Assembly (NCBI GenBank): GCA_903910495.1
Contig: CAIVZW010000420.1
Coordinates: 1 to 7,654, forward strand
Direction of reading: 5' to 3'
Source: an uncultured beta proteobacterium
GTDB lineage: Bacteria; Pseudomonadota; Gammaproteobacteria; Burkholderiales; Rhodocyclaceae
DNA: 7,654 bases
Position 1 is the stretch's first letter, and every line of letters begins with the position of its first letter. A program made the translations under genes and the position numbers. Shown here piece by piece: positions 6,217 to 7,654 of the stretch. The notes below the pieces were generated by a model. It ran no database searches. It was not told the DNA's origin and saw only the letters and a list, made by a program, of their open reading frames with translations.

Positions 6217-7295
6217 GAGGGCGTCCCGCCAGATGACGCCAACTTGACGGGGGCGCCACACTCTGCCGATTCATATATGGCGCGAACCAGCGCAACGGTG
6301 TTGCGCGCCTGTGTTCCATCAATCAGTAAAGCGGTATTGCTGCGCAAGGCCACGACCATGTCTTCAATCTGGCGCTGGTGCCCGACAAAGCTGATCTGAT
6401 CCGGAGAGCTGGCTCCAGAGGAATTGCCGCCGCCAGAGGCAAGCGCACGTAATTGATCATCTTCAGGACGGGCATCGCGGAAATCCCAGCGCACGATACG
6501 GTCGTCTTCGATGGCCACCGAACCGTTTTCGCCACAGATCTCGATCCGCCGTTCCCATCCCGGATACGCGGCAGTCGTAGCTTCCAGAGTACCCAAGGCG
6601 CCGCTGGCAAATTTCAGTGCTGCGCAGGCCGTGTCCTCGGCTTCAATCCCGAGGTGAACGCGGCGGGTTTTCCATGCAAATACTTCGCAGGGCATCCCGG
6701 CAAACCATTGCAGCAGATCGACGGCATGGATGGCCTGATTGATGACCGCGCCGCCACCATCGAGTGCCAGAGTGCCTTTCCAGCCGCTGTAATACGCCGC
6801 CGTGCGATGCCATTTGACATAGGCGCTGCACAGGCATAGCCGTCCGAAACGACCTGAATCGATGGCATCCTTGACGGCGCGGGCGCCTGCGGAAAACCGC
6901 GCCTGGAAAATTGCGGCGATTTTCACGCCTGCCTTACTGGCTGCGTCCAGCATGGTGTCAACGCGTTCGACAGTGATTTCAAGTGGCTTCTCGACGATCA
7001 GGTGCTTGCCGGCACGGATGGCTTGCAGCGCCGGTTCCAGATGGGCGCCACTCGGCGTCACGATGCACACCACCTGAATGTCCGGGCAGGCAAAGAATGC
7101 TTCTGAATTATCGGTATAGAAGGGGACGTTGTGCTTCTGCGCAAATCCTTGTGCCTCGTCCATGGTGAGGCCGAGGACCCCGGCCAGCCGGATATTGTGT
7201 TCAGCGGCAAGCGCCTTGATGGCCAGGGCGTGGTAATTGGCGATCATGCCGGCGCCGACAAGGCCGAAACCGATCGTGCTTGTATCCTTGTTCAT
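6213..7295 (-). CDS. Gfo/Idh/MocA family NAD(P)-dependent oxidoreductase
   Basis: This 360-residue cytoplasmic dehydrogenase acts on sugars, inositols or their derivatives. The N-terminal Rossmann domain shows FGLVGAGMIANYHA (10-23) with the GxGxxA nucleotide loop. It is followed by VTPSGAHLEPALQAIRAGKHLIVEKP, whose Glu102-Lys103-Pro104 contains the catalytic lysine of the family. The C-terminal substrate domain has LDGGGAVINQAIHAVDLLQW (178-197). His190 fits the catalytic histidine, and Asn186 stands where inositol dehydrogenase has Asp172, a change that also occurs in other family members. A flexible Gly/Ser-rich loop lies at 288-298. The ATG at 7295 has AAAGGA upstream and matches the family start; a frame to 7355 would overlap the previous gene. 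The start is two bases after the upstream oxidoreductase stop, and the end overlaps the isomerase start by ATGA. Substrate and cofactor preference are unknown. Confidence 0.93.
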   Translation of the reverse strand: MNKDTSTIGFGLVGAGMIANYHALAIKALAAEHNIRLAGVLGLTMDEAQGFAQKHNVPFYTDNSEAFFACPDIQVVCIVTPSGAHLEPALQAIRAGKHLIVEKPLEITVERVDTMLDAASKAGVKIAAIFQARFSAGARAVKDAIDSGRFGRLCLCSAYVKWHRTAAYYSGWKGTLALDGGGAVINQAIHAVDLLQWFAGMPCEVFAWKTRRVHLGIEAEDTACAALKFASGALGTLEATTAAYPGWERRIEICGENGSVAIEDDRIVRWDFRDARPEDDQLRALASGGGNSSGASSPDQISFVGHQRQIEDMVVALRSNTALLIDGTQARNTVALVRAIYESAECGAPVKLASSGGTPS

Positions 7296-7297
7296 GC

Positions 7298-7654
7298 TCA
7301 AATCCTTTCTGATTGTTCCTGTGCCTTCAGGGCTAATTCGCACACCTTGAAGCAATGTGCGTGGCTCATTGCAGTTTCTGTTCTGGCGAAAATGTCGTGC
7401 TGCAAGTTCGTGTAATACGGGAGTGCTGCTGCCGAGCAGTCGATATAGCGACTGCCTTCGTGATTGACAAGGAACAGGTGATCCTTGCCGGGGCGGCCGG
7501 AGATGTCGATGTATTTGCGCAATTCGATATAGCCCTCGCTGCCGAGAATGGTCAGGCGGCCATCTCCCCAGGTATCGAGACCGTCCGGCGTAAACCAGTC
7601 AACCCGGATATAGCCGCTGGCCGAGCCATGAGCAAGCATGATTTCGCCAAAGTC
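7298..7654 (-). CDS. Gfo/Idh/MocA family oxidoreductase, C-terminal part (5' truncated by window edge)
   Basis: The frame is open from the right edge and encodes the last 118 residues of a second oxidoreductase. It begins DFGEIMLAHGSASGYIRVDW and contains the substrate-domain beta-sheet strands GRLTILGSEGYIELRKYID and the closing segment TETAMSHAHCFKVCELALKAQ. This late Thr-Glu/His/Glu-Leu-Ala-Leu pattern is typical for the C-terminal helix of Gfo/Idh/MocA proteins. The Rossmann domain and EKP motif must lie outside the window. An internal ATG at 7639 is not a start because the protein clearly continues upstream. It ends at TGA (7300-7298), only two bases before the next oxidoreductase, so the two genes are almost certainly co-translated. 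It differs in sequence from the complete oxidoreductase next door, so the pair probably have different roles, not a recent duplication. Confidence 0.85.
   Translation of the reverse strand, partial: DFGEIMLAHGSASGYIRVDWFTPDGLDTWGDGRLTILGSEGYIELRKYIDISGRPGKDHLFLVNHEGSRYIDCSAAALPYYTNLQHDIFARTETAMSHAHCFKVCELALKAQEQSERI

Noticed and set aside
5539..6399. Plus-strand open frame of 286 codons opposite the isomerase and oxidoreductase genes
   Set aside because: It spans the antisense of two well-supported genes across their junction and shows no family features.
1..7654. tRNA, rRNA, CRISPR array, insertion sequence or attachment site
   Set aside because: No spaced repeats, transposase-like frames, terminal inverted repeats or cloverleaf-like segments were seen by eye. 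A dedicated search would be needed to exclude short elements.

Overview
The window looks like a stretch of a proteobacterial chromosome, most likely a betaproteobacterium of the Burkholderiales type. This is an inference from the moderately high GC content, the tripartite tricarboxylate (TctCBA) transporter with a Bug-type binding protein, and the style of the NlpC/P60 peptidase. No rRNA, tRNA, mobile element or CRISPR array was seen, and no gap between genes exceeds about 120 bases.

Layout: positions 1-261 hold the 3' end of a plus-strand NlpC/P60 cell-wall peptidase. A short convergent gap (262-339) separates it from a block that lies entirely on the minus strand. Read in the direction of transcription (right to left), the block contains: the C-terminal part of a Gfo/Idh/MocA oxidoreductase that runs off the right edge; a complete Gfo/Idh/MocA oxidoreductase; a TIM-barrel sugar isomerase/epimerase joined to it by an ATGA overlap; the transporter genes tctC, tctB and tctA; a 30-codon ORF that resembles the start of another Gfo/Idh oxidoreductase; a second TIM-barrel isomerase/epimerase joined to that small ORF by another ATGA overlap; and a NagB/6-phosphogluconolactonase-like enzyme. 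Spacing is tight throughout. Only the leader of tctC (about 117 nt) and the region after tctA (about 105 nt, holding the small ORF) are longer.

How the genes may work together: a Tct system would capture an extracytoplasmic substrate with TctC and import it through TctA/TctB. Two NAD(P)-dependent sugar oxidoreductases and two metal-dependent TIM-barrel enzymes would then oxidise, rearrange or cleave it. The NagB-like enzyme would act on a sugar-phosphate product. Two Gfo/Idh enzymes plus two 'sugar phosphate isomerase/epimerase' enzymes match the enzyme classes used in known 3-keto-sugar pathways, such as oxidative levoglucosan breakdown and C-glycoside deglycosylation. The actual substrate cannot be read from the sequence. 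The points most worth checking are this enzyme combination with a carboxylate-type transporter, the apparent remnant of a third oxidoreductase gene, and the non-canonical active-site loop of the NagB-like protein.
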